64,000 bases of DNA from Ectothiorhodospira shaposhnikovii (GTDB lineage: Bacteria > Pseudomonadota > Gammaproteobacteria > Ectothiorhodospirales > Ectothiorhodospiraceae), in contig NZ_JAJMLZ010000003.1 of the NCBI RefSeq assembly GCF_022227765.1, forward strand, positions 1 to 64,000. The letters run 5' to 3'. Each line of letters opens with the position of its first letter. Positions within the stretch are counted from its first letter, which is position 1. Below are positions 8,808 to 19,875 of this stretch, piece after piece. The notes beneath the pieces were generated by a model. It worked only from the letters and a program-made list of their open reading frames with translations. It searched no databases and was not told the DNA's origin. The position numbers and the translations under genes were made by a program.

Positions 8808-8828
8808 CGGAAATTCCTCCTGTCGCGG

Positions 8829-9410
8829 TCAGGCGAAGTTGAGTCCGGCAAAACCCATGAAGGCCAGGGACAGCAGACCGGCGACGATGAAGCCAATGGG
8901 GGCACCGGCAAAGGCGGCCGGTACGTTGCTGATGGCCAGGCGTTCCCGCAGGGCGGCGAAGATCACCATCACCAGGGTGAAGCCCAGGGCCGCGCCCAGG
9001 CCGAAGGTCACGCTCTGCAAAAAGCCGTGGCCTTCCTGCACATTGAGCAGGGCCACCCCCAGCACCGCGCAGTTGGTGGTGATCAGGGGCAGGAAAATCC
9101 CCAGCACCTGATAGAGGGCGGCGCTGGTCTTGCGGATGACCATTTCGGTGAACTGCACCACGGCGGCGATCACCAGGATGAAGGACAGGATGCGCAGAAA
9201 GCCCAGGTCCAGGGGTGCCAGGACGAAATACTCCAGCAGCCAGCCGGCCACGGACGCCAGGGTGAGCACGAAGGTGGTGGCCAGCCCCATGCTCAGGGCC
9301 GTGTCCAGCTTGTTGGAGACACCCATGAAGGGACACAGCCCCAAAAATTGCACCAGCACCACGTTGTTGACCAGGGCGGTGCCCACCAGCAGCAGCATGA
9401 ACTCGGTCAC
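8829..9410 (-). CDS. rnfA: RnfA, integral membrane subunit, first gene of the rnf operon
   Basis: Starting at the GTG at 9410 gives 193 aa ([21 protein letters not shown]), equal to the E. coli RsxA length; AAGGAA lies 6 bp upstream. A longer upstream frame is possible but has no homology and would cross the promoter. The protein has six membrane helices and the LCPFMGVSN Cys motif shared with RnfE. A sigma-54 promoter sits about 35 bp upstream, so in this organism the rnf genes are probably nitrogen-fixation regulated, as known for Rhodobacter rnf. Confidence 0.95.
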   Translation of the reverse strand: MTEFMLLLVGTALVNNVVLVQFLGLCPFMGVSNKLDTALSMGLATTFVLTLASVAGWLLEYFVLAPLDLGFLRILSFILVIAAVVQFTEMVIRKTSAALYQVLGIFLPLITTNCAVLGVALLNVQEGHGFLQSVTFGLGAALGFTLVMVIFAALRERLAISNVPAAFAGAPIGFIVAGLLSLAFMGFAGLNFA

Positions 9411-9443
9411 GGTCGGTTCCTTCGGTTCGGTTGACGAAGGAAT

Positions 9444-9459
9444 TGCATCTTGTGTGCCA
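9444..9459 (-). promoter_or_regulatory. Sigma-54 promoter of rnfABCDGEH
   Basis: Read on the minus strand, TGGCACACAAGATGCA has the GG-N10-GC spacing and keeps the TGGCAC and TGCA parts of the RpoN consensus. Transcription would start near base 9433, about 23 nt before the rnfA GTG. Confidence 0.75.
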
Positions 9460-9510
9460 GCCGCCTCATGCACGATGAAGGCGCATGAATCCAGGGGTCT
9501 TGTGGGGAAT

Positions 9511-9527
9511 TGCACCGTGCTGGTGCG
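9511..9527. promoter_or_regulatory. NtrC-like binding site
   Basis: TGCACCGTGCTGGTGCG matches the enterobacterial NtrC dyad (TGCAC-N7-GTGCA) at 9 of 10 arm positions and has the same 17-bp length. It lies 108-124 bp upstream of the nifL -24 box, a normal enhancer distance. Confidence 0.55.
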
Positions 9528-9535
9528 TATTGCTC

Positions 9536-9551
9536 TGTGCGGATCGTGACA
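9536..9551. promoter_or_regulatory. NifA upstream activating site 1
   Basis: TGT-GCGGATCGTG-ACA exactly fits the NifA UAS TGT-N10-ACA. It is about 85 bp from both the rnfA and nifL sigma-54 promoters, so it could serve both directions. Confidence 0.65.
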
Positions 9552-9566
9552 GCGTGGGCCGGGTGA

Positions 9567-11273
<1,707 letters not shown>

Positions 11274-11286
11274 CTAGGGAAGCCTC

Positions 11287-12855
11287 ATGGTAATGTCTTC
11301 TTCAGCCGTAAGAGAGAATGGCGGGCATCGCTCTGCCCTGGTGGAGATGCAGCTGGACGCCCTCTATCAGGTGAGCCAGGTGCTCAGCCGTTCGGCGGAT
11401 CTGCACGAGATCCTCTCCGACGTGCTCCATGTGCTGCACGAAGCCGCCGACATGCAGCGGGGCATGGTGTCGTTGCTGGACCCCTCCAGTGGCGAGCTGA
11501 TGGTGGGGGCCGCCCATACCGGCCATCGCGAGCAATTGGAAAAGGTGCGTTATCGTCCCGGCGAGGGGGTGGTGGGGGCGATCCTGAAGGAAGGCGACAC
11601 CCTGGTGATCCGGCGCATCGCCGACGAGCCCCGGTTTCTGGACCGCCTGCGTCTTTATGTCCCGGATCTTCCATTCATCGGCGTGCCCATTCAGGTGGGA
11701 GACGAAGCCCCCATCGGGGTCCTGGCCGCCCAGCCGGCCGCCGACGACGGTCTGCTCACGGAGCGGGCCCGTTTCCTGGAGATGGTGGCCAACCTGCTGG
11801 CGCAGACCGTGCGTCGTGCCTGGGACCTGGAAAAGGAACGCCAGGCGCTGACCGACGAACGGGACCGCCTGCGCCGGGAAGTGCGCAGCGGCTATCATCT
11901 GGACAACGTGGTGGGGCATTCCCGAGAGATGCGCCGGGTGTTCGAGCAGGTGCGCCAGGTGGCCAAGTGGCACACCACGGTGCTGATCCGGGGCGAGACC
12001 GGCACCGGCAAGGAACTGATCGCCAACGCCATCCATTACAACTCTTCCCGGGCCAATGGCCCCTTCATCAAGCTCAACTGCGCGGCCCTGCCGGACAACC
12101 TGCTGGAAAGCGAACTGTTCGGCCATGAAAAGGGGGCCTTTACCGGTGCGGTGGCCCAGCGCAAGGGGCGGTTCGAGCAGGCCGATGGCGGCACCATCTT
12201 TCTTGACGAGATCGGCGAGATCTCCCAGGCCTTCCAGGCCAAGCTGCTGAGGGTGTTGCAGGAAGGCGAGTTCGAACGGGTGGGCGGCACCCGTACCCTC
12301 AAGGTGGATGTAAGGGTGGTGGCGGCCACCAACCGTCACCTGGAGGACGAAGTGGAGCAGGGGGAGTTTCGCGAGGACCTGTATTACCGGCTCAACGTGA
12401 TGCCCATCTTCCTGCCTGCCCTGCGCAAGCGCACCGAGGACATCCCCGATCTGGCCCGTTTCCTGGTGGCCAAACTGGCCCGGGCCCAGGGGCGTCCCCT
12501 GGACATCACCGATGGCGCCATCCGCACCCTGATGCGCCACGACTGGCCGGGTAACGTGCGCGAACTGGAGAACTGCCTGGAACGGGCGGCCATCATGAGC
12601 GAGACCGGAACCATCGATCTGGATGCGATCCAGCTTACGGGGCTGGAGGACAAGCTGCCCACACCGCGCAAGAACGGCGCGCCGGCCCCGGAAACGGATC
12701 TGGATGATCCGGAACTGGACGAGCGGGAACGAGTGATTGCCGCCCTGGAACAGGCGGGCTGGGTGCAGGCCAAGGCGGCCCGCCTGCTGGGGATGACCCC
12801 GCGCCAGATCGCCTACCGGATTCAGACCCTGAAGATCCGCGTCAAGCAATTCTGA
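11287..12855 (+). CDS. nifA: NifA, sigma-54-dependent activator of nitrogen fixation genes
   Basis: The 522-aa protein has three parts. The GAF domain (~residues 20-180) is followed by an AAA+ sigma-54 activator domain with Walker A GETGTGKE near 236, GAFTGA at 283-288 and FLDEIGEI around 305. The C-terminal Fis-type helix-turn-helix spans ~480-522 ([19 protein letters not shown]). The interdomain Cys-x4-Cys of directly oxygen-sensitive NifA is absent, as expected where NifL does the sensing. NifA sites precede its own operon, which predicts autoactivation. Confidence 0.95.
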   Translation: MVMSSSAVRENGGHRSALVEMQLDALYQVSQVLSRSADLHEILSDVLHVLHEAADMQRGMVSLLDPSSGELMVGAAHTGHREQLEKVRYRPGEGVVGAILKEGDTLVIRRIADEPRFLDRLRLYVPDLPFIGVPIQVGDEAPIGVLAAQPAADDGLLTERARFLEMVANLLAQTVRRAWDLEKERQALTDERDRLRREVRSGYHLDNVVGHSREMRRVFEQVRQVAKWHTTVLIRGETGTGKELIANAIHYNSSRANGPFIKLNCAALPDNLLESELFGHEKGAFTGAVAQRKGRFEQADGGTIFLDEIGEISQAFQAKLLRVLQEGEFERVGGTRTLKVDVRVVAATNRHLEDEVEQGEFREDLYYRLNVMPIFLPALRKRTEDIPDLARFLVAKLARAQGRPLDITDGAIRTLMRHDWPGNVRELENCLERAAIMSETGTIDLDAIQLTGLEDKLPTPRKNGAPAPETDLDDPELDERERVIAALEQAGWVQAKAARLLGMTPRQIAYRIQTLKIRVKQF

Positions 12856-12930
12856 GTCCGGCCGGCAACCTGCTGATGACCGTTCCCTTTTCTGGTACGC
12901 TTGGCGACTCGGTTCACCAGGCTGGCCTCC

Positions 12931-13563
12931 ATGCGCACCCGTATCAAGATCTGCGGCATCACCCGACCTGAGGACGCCCGGGCCGCCGTGCAGGCGGGCG
13001 CGGACGCCCTCGGGCTGGTGTTCTACGCGCGCAGCCCGCGCGCCGTCACCCCGGATCAGGCCCGCGCCATTGCCGCCGTGGAAGCCCCGTTCGTCACCCG
13101 GGTCGGCCTGTTCGTGAATGCGGATGCCCAGTGGGTGCGTGAGGTGCTGGCCCGGGTCAGCCTGGACCTGTTGCAGTTCCATGGGAATGAACCCCCGGAT
13201 TACTGCGAGTCCTTCGGTCTGGATTACATCAAGGCCATTCCCATGGCCGAGCCCGTGGCCGTGGGCGAGTACATGGACCGTCATCCCGGCGCCCTGGGCT
13301 TTTTGCTGGACAGCCATGGCGCCGGTCAGGTGGGCGGGACCGGCAAGACCTTCGACTGGTCCAGCTGGCCTGACCGGGCAACACGCCCCCTGATCCTGGC
13401 CGGCGGACTCCATCCGGACAACGTGGCCGCCGCCGTGCAACAAACCCGCCCCTGGGCGGTGGATGTGAGCAGCGGCGTGGAGTCGGCCCCCGGCCTGAAG
13501 GACCCGGAACGCATGACCCGATTCATCAGCGAGGTATTACGTGTCGACCGTGATCAAGCCTGA
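12931..13563 (+). CDS. trpF: Phosphoribosylanthranilate isomerase
   Basis: The ATG at 12931 gives 210 aa starting [16 protein letters not shown], which holds the catalytic Cys (KICGIT). The TIM-barrel continues with [13 protein letters not shown] and the phosphate-binding [10 protein letters not shown] and DVSSGVE near the end (~residues 160-190). It catalyses the Amadori rearrangement of PRA in tryptophan synthesis. It overlaps trpB by 23 bp. Confidence 0.95.
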   Translation: MRTRIKICGITRPEDARAAVQAGADALGLVFYARSPRAVTPDQARAIAAVEAPFVTRVGLFVNADAQWVREVLARVSLDLLQFHGNEPPDYCESFGLDYIKAIPMAEPVAVGEYMDRHPGALGFLLDSHGAGQVGGTGKTFDWSSWPDRATRPLILAGGLHPDNVAAAVQQTRPWAVDVSSGVESAPGLKDPERMTRFISEVLRVDRDQA

Positions 13564-14770
13564 ACAGACGCCGGACTGGCGTGCCTTCCCGGATGCCCGC
13601 GGGCATTTCGGGCCCTATGGCGGCCGTTTCGTTTCCGAGACCCTGATGGAACCCCTGCTGGAACTGCAGGAGGCCTATCAGCGTTATCTCCAGGACCCGC
13701 AGTTCCTGGCAGAGCTTGACCAGGACCTGGCCCATTACGTGGGGCGCCCCAGCCCCCTCTACCTGGCCGAGCGACTGACCCGGGAGCTGGGTGGGGCCAA
13801 GGTCTATCTCAAGCGGGAAGATCTCAATCACACCGGCGCCCACAAGGTGAACAACACCATCGGCCAGGCCCTGCTGGCCAAGCGCATGGGCAAGACCCGC
13901 ATCATCGCCGAAACCGGCGCCGGTCAGCACGGCGTGGCCACCGCCACCGTGGCGGCCCGGCTGGGGCTGGAATGCGTGGTCTACATGGGCGCCGAGGACA
14001 TCCAGCGCCAGGCCCCCAATGTCTACCGCATGCGCCTGCTGGGCGCCCGGGTAGTGCCGGTCACCTCCGGTTCCCGCACCCTCAAGGATGCCCTCAACGA
14101 GGCCATGCGGGACTGGGTCACCCACGTGGACAACACCTTCTACATCATCGGCACCGTGGCCGGTCCCCACCCCTATCCCGCCATGGTGCGTGATTTCCAG
14201 GCCATCATCGGCCGCGAGGCCCGCGAACAGTACCAGGCCGCCGAAGGCCGGCTGCCCGATGCCCTGGTGGCCTGCGTGGGCGGCGGTTCCAACGCCATCG
14301 GCCTGTTCCATCCCTTCCTCGCCGACGAGGGCGTGGTCATGTACGGCGTGGAGGCCGCCGGTGACGGTATCGATACCGGGCGCCATTCCGCGCCCCTGTG
14401 TGCCGGCAGACCCGGTGTGTTGCATGGCAACCGCACCTATCTGATGGAGGACGAGGACGGTCAGATCATCGAGACCCATTCCGTCTCCGCCGGCCTGGAT
14501 TACCCGGGCGTGGGTCCGGAGCACGCCTGGCTCAAGGACGTGGGTCGGGTGCGGTACGTGCCCATCACCGATCGGGAGGCCATGGATGCCTTCCACCGTC
14601 TGACCCGCACCGAGGGCATCATACCCGCCCTGGAATCCAGTCATGCCGTCGCCTACGGCCTCAAGCTGGCACCGACCCTGGAGCCGGAGCAGGGCATCAT
14701 CATCAATCTGTCCGGTCGGGGCGACAAGGACATCAATACCGTAGCCCGTCTGGAGGGGATCGAACTGTGA
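13541..14770 (+). CDS. trpB: Tryptophan synthase beta subunit
   Basis: The 409-aa PLP enzyme starts at a GTG with GAGG 6 bp upstream, inside the end of trpF. The PLP lysine is Lys102 in [10 protein letters not shown]; the phosphate loop is GGGSNAIG (~residues 247-254). It condenses indole with serine, channelled from TrpA. Its TGA overlaps the trpA GTG. Confidence 0.97.
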   Translation: MSTVIKPEQTPDWRAFPDARGHFGPYGGRFVSETLMEPLLELQEAYQRYLQDPQFLAELDQDLAHYVGRPSPLYLAERLTRELGGAKVYLKREDLNHTGAHKVNNTIGQALLAKRMGKTRIIAETGAGQHGVATATVAARLGLECVVYMGAEDIQRQAPNVYRMRLLGARVVPVTSGSRTLKDALNEAMRDWVTHVDNTFYIIGTVAGPHPYPAMVRDFQAIIGREAREQYQAAEGRLPDALVACVGGGSNAIGLFHPFLADEGVVMYGVEAAGDGIDTGRHSAPLCAGRPGVLHGNRTYLMEDEDGQIIETHSVSAGLDYPGVGPEHAWLKDVGRVRYVPITDREAMDAFHRLTRTEGIIPALESSHAVAYGLKLAPTLEPEQGIIINLSGRGDKDINTVARLEGIEL

Positions 14771-15591
14771 GCCGCATCGCCGCCCGTTTTGAAGCCCTCA
14801 AGGCCCGTGGCCGCAAGGCCCTGATCCCCTACATCACCGCCGGTGACCCGGAGCCGGGCAACACCGTGCCCCTGATGCACGAGATGGTGGCGGCCGGTGC
14901 CGACATCATCGAACTGGGGGTGCCCTTTTCCGATCCCATGGCCGACGGTCCGGTGATCCAGCAGGCCTGCGAGCGGGCCCTCAAGCACCGTGTCAGCCTG
15001 CGCAAGGTGCTGGAGATGGTGCGCGAGTTCCGGCGCGACAACATCGAGACCCCGGTGGTCCTGATGGGGTATCTCAATCCGGTGGAGATCATGGGCTATG
15101 AGACCCTGGCCGATGAGGCCGCCCGGGCCGGCGTGGACGGCGTGCTGACCGTGGACCTGCCGCCGGAGGAGAGCGCGGAGCTGGCCGGCGCCTTGAAGCG
15201 CCACGGTGTTGACCCCATCTTCCTGCTGGCACCCACCAGCCATGAGGCGCGCATCCGCGGCGTGAGCGAAGTGGCCGCCGGGTTTGTCTATTACGTCTCT
15301 CTTAAGGGCGTCACCGGGGCCGCGACCCTGGATGTGGAGGCCGTGGCTCAAAAGCTGGCCCTGATCCGTCGCCAGACCGACCTGCCGGTGGGGGTGGGTT
15401 TCGGTATCAGTGATGCCGAGGCCGCCGCCAAGGTGTCCCGGATCGCCGACGCCGTGGTGGTGGGCAGTGCCCTGGTCAAGCGTATCGCCGCCCATGCCGA
15501 CGACCCCGCCGCCGGGCGTCGTGAAGTGGCCCAGGTGCTGGCCGGAATGCGTCGTGCCATGGATCAGGCCACCACCGCGACCCCAGCCTGA
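14767..15591 (+). CDS. trpA: Tryptophan synthase alpha subunit
   Basis: The GTG at 14767 overlaps the trpB stop (GTGA) and gives 274 aa. Catalytic Glu49 ([11 protein letters not shown]) and Asp60 (MADGP) fall at the canonical positions. Gly-rich phosphate loops (GVGFGIS, VVGSALV) complete the barrel. It cleaves indole-3-glycerol phosphate to indole. The next gene, accD, starts 42 bp on. Confidence 0.97.
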   Translation: MSRIAARFEALKARGRKALIPYITAGDPEPGNTVPLMHEMVAAGADIIELGVPFSDPMADGPVIQQACERALKHRVSLRKVLEMVREFRRDNIETPVVLMGYLNPVEIMGYETLADEAARAGVDGVLTVDLPPEESAELAGALKRHGVDPIFLLAPTSHEARIRGVSEVAAGFVYYVSLKGVTGAATLDVEAVAQKLALIRRQTDLPVGVGFGISDAEAAAKVSRIADAVVVGSALVKRIAAHADDPAAGRREVAQVLAGMRRAMDQATTATPA

Positions 15592-15633
15592 GCCGGGACC
15601 CCGATTCATTCATCCAAACGTTGACGATCGCCC

Positions 15634-16629
15634 ATGAGCTGGTTTGAAAAACTCGTTCCTTCCCGGATCCGCACCGACGCCACCAACAAGCGGGCGGTGC
15701 CCGAAGGTCTGTGGCTGCGCTGCGATGGCTGTTCCGCCACTCTGTACCGCCCCGAGGTGGAGCGCAATCTGGAAGTCTGCCCCAAGTGCGGTTTCCACAT
15801 GCGCATCAACGCCCGCCGGCGTCTGGAAGCCTTTCTGGACGAAGGTGAGCGCCAGGAGATCGGTGCCCAGATCGAACCGGTGGACATGCTGAAATTCCGT
15901 GACAGCAAGCGCTACAAGGATCGTCTGGTGGCGGCCCAGAAGACCACGGGCGAGAAGGATGCCCTGGTGGTCATGCAGGGCCGGTTGTTCGGCATGCCGG
16001 TGGTGGCCGCCGCCTTCAACTTCAATTTCATGGGCGGTTCCATGGGGTCCGTGGTGGGCGAGCGTTTCGTGCGCGGCGTGAATGCCGCCATTGAGGCCCG
16101 CTGCCCCATGGTCTGCTTCTCCGCCAGCGGCGGCGCCCGTATGCAGGAGGCCCTGTTCTCCCTCATGCAGATGGCCAAGACCAGCGCCGCTCTGGCGCGC
16201 CTGAAGGAAGAGGGGCTGCCCTTCATTTCCGTCATGACCGATCCCACCATGGGCGGCGTGTCCGCCAGTCTGGCGATGCTGGGTGATGTGAATGCCGCCG
16301 AGCCCGGTGCCTTGATCGGATTTGCCGGTCCCCGTGTGATCAAGCAGACCGTGCGCGAGACTTTGCCGGAAGGTTTCCAGCGGGCGGAATTCCTGCTGGA
16401 GCATGGTGCGGTGGATCTGATCATCGACCGTCGTCAGATGCGGCCTCGCCTGGGCAAGCTGCTGGCCATGCTGACCCATCAGCCCGCGCCGGATGTGCCG
16501 GTGCCGGTAGAAGATGATGACAAGGAGAAGGCGGAAGGTAGTGGCGCCGAGAATGACGGCGACCGGACGGAAGGCGGCGGTGACGCGGGTGCCCAGTCCG
16601 CGCCTCAGGGGCAGGGTCACCACGGATGA
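15634..16629 (+). CDS. accD: Acetyl-CoA carboxylase carboxyltransferase subunit beta
   Basis: The 331-aa protein has the N-terminal zinc ribbon of AccD (CDGCSATLY and CPKCGFH, ~residues 29-52) and the crotonase-fold carboxyltransferase with [10 protein letters not shown] near residue 165. It acts with AccA to carboxylate acetyl-CoA. The last ~40 residues are an acidic, Asp/Glu/Gly-rich low-complexity tail beyond the usual ~290-aa family core. It overlaps folC by 4 bp. Confidence 0.95.
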   Translation: MSWFEKLVPSRIRTDATNKRAVPEGLWLRCDGCSATLYRPEVERNLEVCPKCGFHMRINARRRLEAFLDEGERQEIGAQIEPVDMLKFRDSKRYKDRLVAAQKTTGEKDALVVMQGRLFGMPVVAAAFNFNFMGGSMGSVVGERFVRGVNAAIEARCPMVCFSASGGARMQEALFSLMQMAKTSAALARLKEEGLPFISVMTDPTMGGVSASLAMLGDVNAAEPGALIGFAGPRVIKQTVRETLPEGFQRAEFLLEHGAVDLIIDRRQMRPRLGKLLAMLTHQPAPDVPVPVEDDDKEKAEGSGAENDGDRTEGGGDAGAQSAPQGQGHHG

Positions 16630-17948
16630 CCACCCCAGCCTTTGCCGGGCCGCGCCACCACACGCTGGCGGCCTGGCTGGCCTGGCAGGAACAGGCCCAC
16701 ACCCGGGCCATTGACCTGGGTCTGGAGCGGGTGGCCGAAGTGGCCGATCGATTGCAGCTCAGGCCCGCCCCGATGCCTGTCGTCATCGTGGGTGGCACCA
16801 ACGGCAAGGGTTCCACCGTGGCCATGCTGGAGGCCATCTACCTGGCGGCGGGATACCGGGTGGGCTGCTATACCTCGCCCCACCTGATCCATTACAACGA
16901 ACGTATCCGTATTGATGGCCGCCCGGTGGCGGACGCGCCCATCTGCGAGGCCTTCGCCGCCATTGACCGGGCCAGGGGCGAGATCAGTCTCAGCTATTTC
17001 GAATTCGGCACCCTGGCCGCCCTGTGGCTGTTCCGCCGCGAGCGGGTGGATGTGATGGTGCTGGAGGTGGGGCTGGGCGGGCGTCTGGATGCGGTCAATA
17101 TCCTGGATGCGGACGTGGCCGTGGTCACTGCGGTGGGTATCGATCATCAGGCCTTTCTGGGGGACGATCGGGAGTCCATCGGTTTTGAAAAGGCCGGTAT
17201 CTTCCGGGGTGGTCGCGTGGCCGTCTGCGGTGATGCCGACCCGCCGGCCCGTCTGCTGGCCCATGCCGACGGGATCGGTGCCCGCCTGCTGCTGGCCGGG
17301 CGGGACTTTGCCCCGCTGACCGGATCGCGCACGGATACCTGGCAATACCGGGGTGCGGGTCTGGTGCTGGAGGGATTGCCCGCGCCGGCACTGTCCGGGA
17401 GTGTGCAGTACCGCAATGCCTCATCGGCGATCACGGCGGTGGTGTCTCTGCGGGAACGCCTGCCCGTGACGCAGGATGCGGTTGGCCGGGGGTTGGCCAC
17501 GGCACGTCTGCCCGGCCGTTTTCAGCTGTTGCGGGAAGCCCCGGCATTGTGGGTGGATGTGGCCCACAATCCCCAGGGGGCGGAAAGCCTGGCCCTGAAC
17601 CTCTTGGGCGTGCCCTGCCGGGGACGTACCCTGGCGGTGATGGGGGTGATGGCTGATAAAGATGTGGAAGGCATCCTGCATCCCCTGCTGGAGGTGATTC
17701 ATGACTGGCATGTGGCCGCGCCCCGCACCGAGCGTGCCCTGGAAGCCGGTGTGCTGGCGGAACGCGTGGCGGTGCTCACGCGGCAACCGGTGCAGTCCCA
17801 TGCATCGGTGGAGCAGGCCTGCCGGGCGGCGTTGGCGGCGGCCGGCCCCGAAGACCGGATTATCGTCTTCGGTTCCTTCTTCACGGTGGCCGAAGTGCTG
17901 CAGGGAGCGTTTTCCGGGTCTCCACCGGCGGGCCGTCCTGGGTTATGA
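16626..17948 (+). CDS. folC: Bifunctional dihydrofolate/folylpolyglutamate synthase
   Basis: This 440-aa Mur-ligase-type protein has the ATP loop [13 protein letters not shown] (~residues 56-68), [12 protein letters not shown] and [13 protein letters not shown]. The C-terminal domain carries DVAHNPQG. It adds glutamate to dihydropteroate and folates. The trpFBA-accD-folC order is conserved in gammaproteobacteria; the usual next genes (dedD, cvpA, purF) are replaced here by dps. Confidence 0.95.
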   Translation: MTTPAFAGPRHHTLAAWLAWQEQAHTRAIDLGLERVAEVADRLQLRPAPMPVVIVGGTNGKGSTVAMLEAIYLAAGYRVGCYTSPHLIHYNERIRIDGRPVADAPICEAFAAIDRARGEISLSYFEFGTLAALWLFRRERVDVMVLEVGLGGRLDAVNILDADVAVVTAVGIDHQAFLGDDRESIGFEKAGIFRGGRVAVCGDADPPARLLAHADGIGARLLLAGRDFAPLTGSRTDTWQYRGAGLVLEGLPAPALSGSVQYRNASSAITAVVSLRERLPVTQDAVGRGLATARLPGRFQLLREAPALWVDVAHNPQGAESLALNLLGVPCRGRTLAVMGVMADKDVEGILHPLLEVIHDWHVAAPRTERALEAGVLAERVAVLTRQPVQSHASVEQACRAALAAAGPEDRIIVFGSFFTVAEVLQGAFSGSPPAGRPGL

Positions 17949-18051
17949 TTGGGGCATATGTTCATATTGGCCGGAATTTTCGCGGGCCGTCAGGGTCTTC
18001 TTCATTTCAGGCTGATCAGATAACACCAACACCCACTTAGGAGTACATGCT

Positions 18052-18522
18052 GTGACCCAGATCGATATCGGTATCAAGGAGCAGGACAGAGTCGAGATCG
18101 CCGAAGGCCTCAAGCGCCTGCTGGCCGACTCCTACACCCTCTATCTGCAGACCCACAATTTCCACTGGAACGTGGTGGGTCCCCAGTTCCGTGACCTGCA
18201 CCTGATGTTCGAGGAGCATTACACCGAACTGGCCACCGCCGTGGACGACATCGCCGAGCGCATCCGTGCCCTGGATGTGCCCGCCCCGGGGACCTACAAG
18301 GAATTCGCCCGCCTGAGCAGCATCCAGGAAGTGGAGGGCGTGCCGCCCGCCAAGGAAATGGTGGACCTGCTGACCGTGGGTCATGAGCAGGTGGTGAAGA
18401 CCTGCCGCGACGTCCTCAAGCTGTCCCAGGAAGCCGGTGATGAATCCACCTCCGCCCTGGCCTCCGATCGCATGCGCATCCATGAAAAGACCGCCTGGAT
18501 GCTGCGCGCACTGAACAAGTAA
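18052..18522 (+). CDS. dps: Dps-family DNA-protecting ferritin-like protein
   Basis: The 156-aa protein starts at a GTG with TAGGAG upstream; the nearer ATG at 18047 hits a stop after two codons. The ferroxidase motif [24 protein letters not shown] (first half ~residues 34-45) is intact, as is the following D-x3-E pattern. It would form a dodecamer that stores iron and consumes peroxide. It is monocistronic, bounded by a perfect hairpin downstream. Confidence 0.95.
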   Translation: MTQIDIGIKEQDRVEIAEGLKRLLADSYTLYLQTHNFHWNVVGPQFRDLHLMFEEHYTELATAVDDIAERIRALDVPAPGTYKEFARLSSIQEVEGVPPAKEMVDLLTVGHEQVVKTCRDVLKLSQEAGDESTSALASDRMRIHEKTAWMLRALNK

Positions 18523-18532
18523 GTCCCATGTC

Positions 18533-18560
18533 CGTGTCCCCCGGCTTGCCGGGGGACACG
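18533..18560 (+). terminator. Perfect 13-bp hairpin after dps
   Basis: CGTGTCCCCCGGC pairs with GCCGGGGGACACG across a 2-nt TT loop. The T-run downstream is weak (ATGTTTG), so it could stabilise the dps mRNA as well as terminate it. Confidence 0.65.
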
Positions 18561-18849
18561 ATGTTTGTGCGGTCGGCATGAAATGTCCCCGCAAAGTTCC
18601 GCATCACCCCTGCCACGTCATTTCCATGACAATCGCCCTTTGTCTTTTTGTGCCAATTAGGGGAACATTACGCCCTTGATCTGGGAACGGGTTCCCTGGG
18701 ATTCCGGCTTTGCCGGGGTCGACATGGGGTATCTCTCAACGCTCGGCGTTGACCCGGTGCATGACCGGGCCAGGGCGGAGCCTCATCCCGGCATGGGCGC
18801 CGCTTGCCGTGGCAGCCCGGCCGCTACCTTAAGGCAGAACAGACAGACT
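18561..18849 (+). promoter_or_regulatory. Leader/promoter region of bchIDO
   Basis: This gene-free stretch holds GGGAAC-GG-GTTCCC (18683-18696), a CCGGC-TTT-GCCGG hairpin and TCAACGC-TCG-GCGTTGA (18736-18752). I see no exact TGT-N12-ACA PpsR site; only TGT-N13-ACA is found. The TCAACGC/GCGTTGA arms reappear in opposite order in the puf leader. Confidence 0.4.
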
Positions 18850-19875
18850 ATGGCTTTGACGTTTCCGTTTTCGGCGATTGTCGCGCAGGACGAGATGAAA
18901 CTCGCCCTCCTCATCTCTGCCATCGACTCCAGTATCGGCGGTGTGCTGGTATTCGGAGATCGGGGCACGGGTAAATCCACCACGGTACGTGCACTGGCTG
19001 CGTTGCTGCCTCCCATGGAGGCGGTCGTCAACTGCCCCTACGGTTGCGCGCCGGAAAAGCGTGCCGGCCTGTGCGGCGTCTGTGAAGGTCCCGATGCCAA
19101 GGACAAGCCCAAGACCCGCAAGGTGCCGGTGCCCGTGGTGGACATGCCCCTGGGCGTGACCGAAGATCGGGTGGTGGGTGCCCTGGATCTGGAGCGGGCC
19201 CTCACCCAGGGCGAAAAAGCCTTCGAACCGGGCCTGCTGGCCCGCGCCCATCGCGGCTTTTTGTACATCGACGAGGTCAACCTGCTGGAAGACCACCTGG
19301 TGGATCTGTTGCTGGACGTGGCTGCGTCCGGCGAGAACGTGGTGGAGCGTGAAGGCCTGAGTATCCGCCACCCCGCCAAGTTCGTGCTCATCGGCAGCGG
19401 TAACCCGGAAGAGGGGGAACTGCGTCCCCAGCTGCTGGATCGCTTCGGCCTGTCCGTCGAGATCACTACCCCCACCGATCTGCCCACCCGCATCGAGGTG
19501 GTGCGTCGCCGCGATGCCTTCGAAAAGGATCCGGAAGGCTTCACCCAGAAGTGGAAGCGTCAGGATGCCAAGTTGCGCAAGCAGCTCGTCGACGGCCGCG
19601 CCCTGCTGCCCGAAGTGGTGGTCCCCGACGTGGCTCTGGAGCGGGCAGCGCAGCTGTGTCTGAAGCTGGGCACCGATGGCCTGCGCGGCGAACTGACCCT
19701 GATCCGCGCCGCCCGCGCCCTGGCCGCCTTCCAGGGCGACAAGGAAGTGACCGACGAACACCTGCGCCGCATCGCCCCGCCGGCCCTGCGCCATCGTCTG
19801 CGCCGCAACCCGCTGGACGACGCGGGCTCCACGGTGCGTGTGGAGCGGGCCATCGCGGAAATGTTCGACGCATGA
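18850..19875 (+). CDS. bchI: Magnesium chelatase ATPase subunit I
   Basis: The ATG at 18850 gives 341 aa (MALTFPFSAIVAQDEMK). This AAA+ protein has Walker A GDRGTGKST at 36-44, the Cys-containing insertion NCPYGCAPEKRAGLC, and Walker B (FLYIDEVNLL). BchI hexamers drive insertion of Mg into protoporphyrin IX with BchD and BchH, the first committed step to bacteriochlorophyll. bchD overlaps by 4 bp. bchH is not in the window. Confidence 0.97.
   Translation: MALTFPFSAIVAQDEMKLALLISAIDSSIGGVLVFGDRGTGKSTTVRALAALLPPMEAVVNCPYGCAPEKRAGLCGVCEGPDAKDKPKTRKVPVPVVDMPLGVTEDRVVGALDLERALTQGEKAFEPGLLARAHRGFLYIDEVNLLEDHLVDLLLDVAASGENVVEREGLSIRHPAKFVLIGSGNPEEGELRPQLLDRFGLSVEITTPTDLPTRIEVVRRRDAFEKDPEGFTQKWKRQDAKLRKQLVDGRALLPEVVVPDVALERAAQLCLKLGTDGLRGELTLIRAARALAAFQGDKEVTDEHLRRIAPPALRHRLRRNPLDDAGSTVRVERAIAEMFDA

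Noticed and set aside
11302-13443. 713-codon minus-strand frame opposite nifA and trpF
   Set aside because: It is a GC-rich shadow frame antisense to two well-conserved genes, with Gly/His/Gln-rich composition and no domain.
18561-18849. PpsR operator upstream of bchI
   Set aside because: The best match is TGT-N13-ACA (wrong spacing), so I do not call it.
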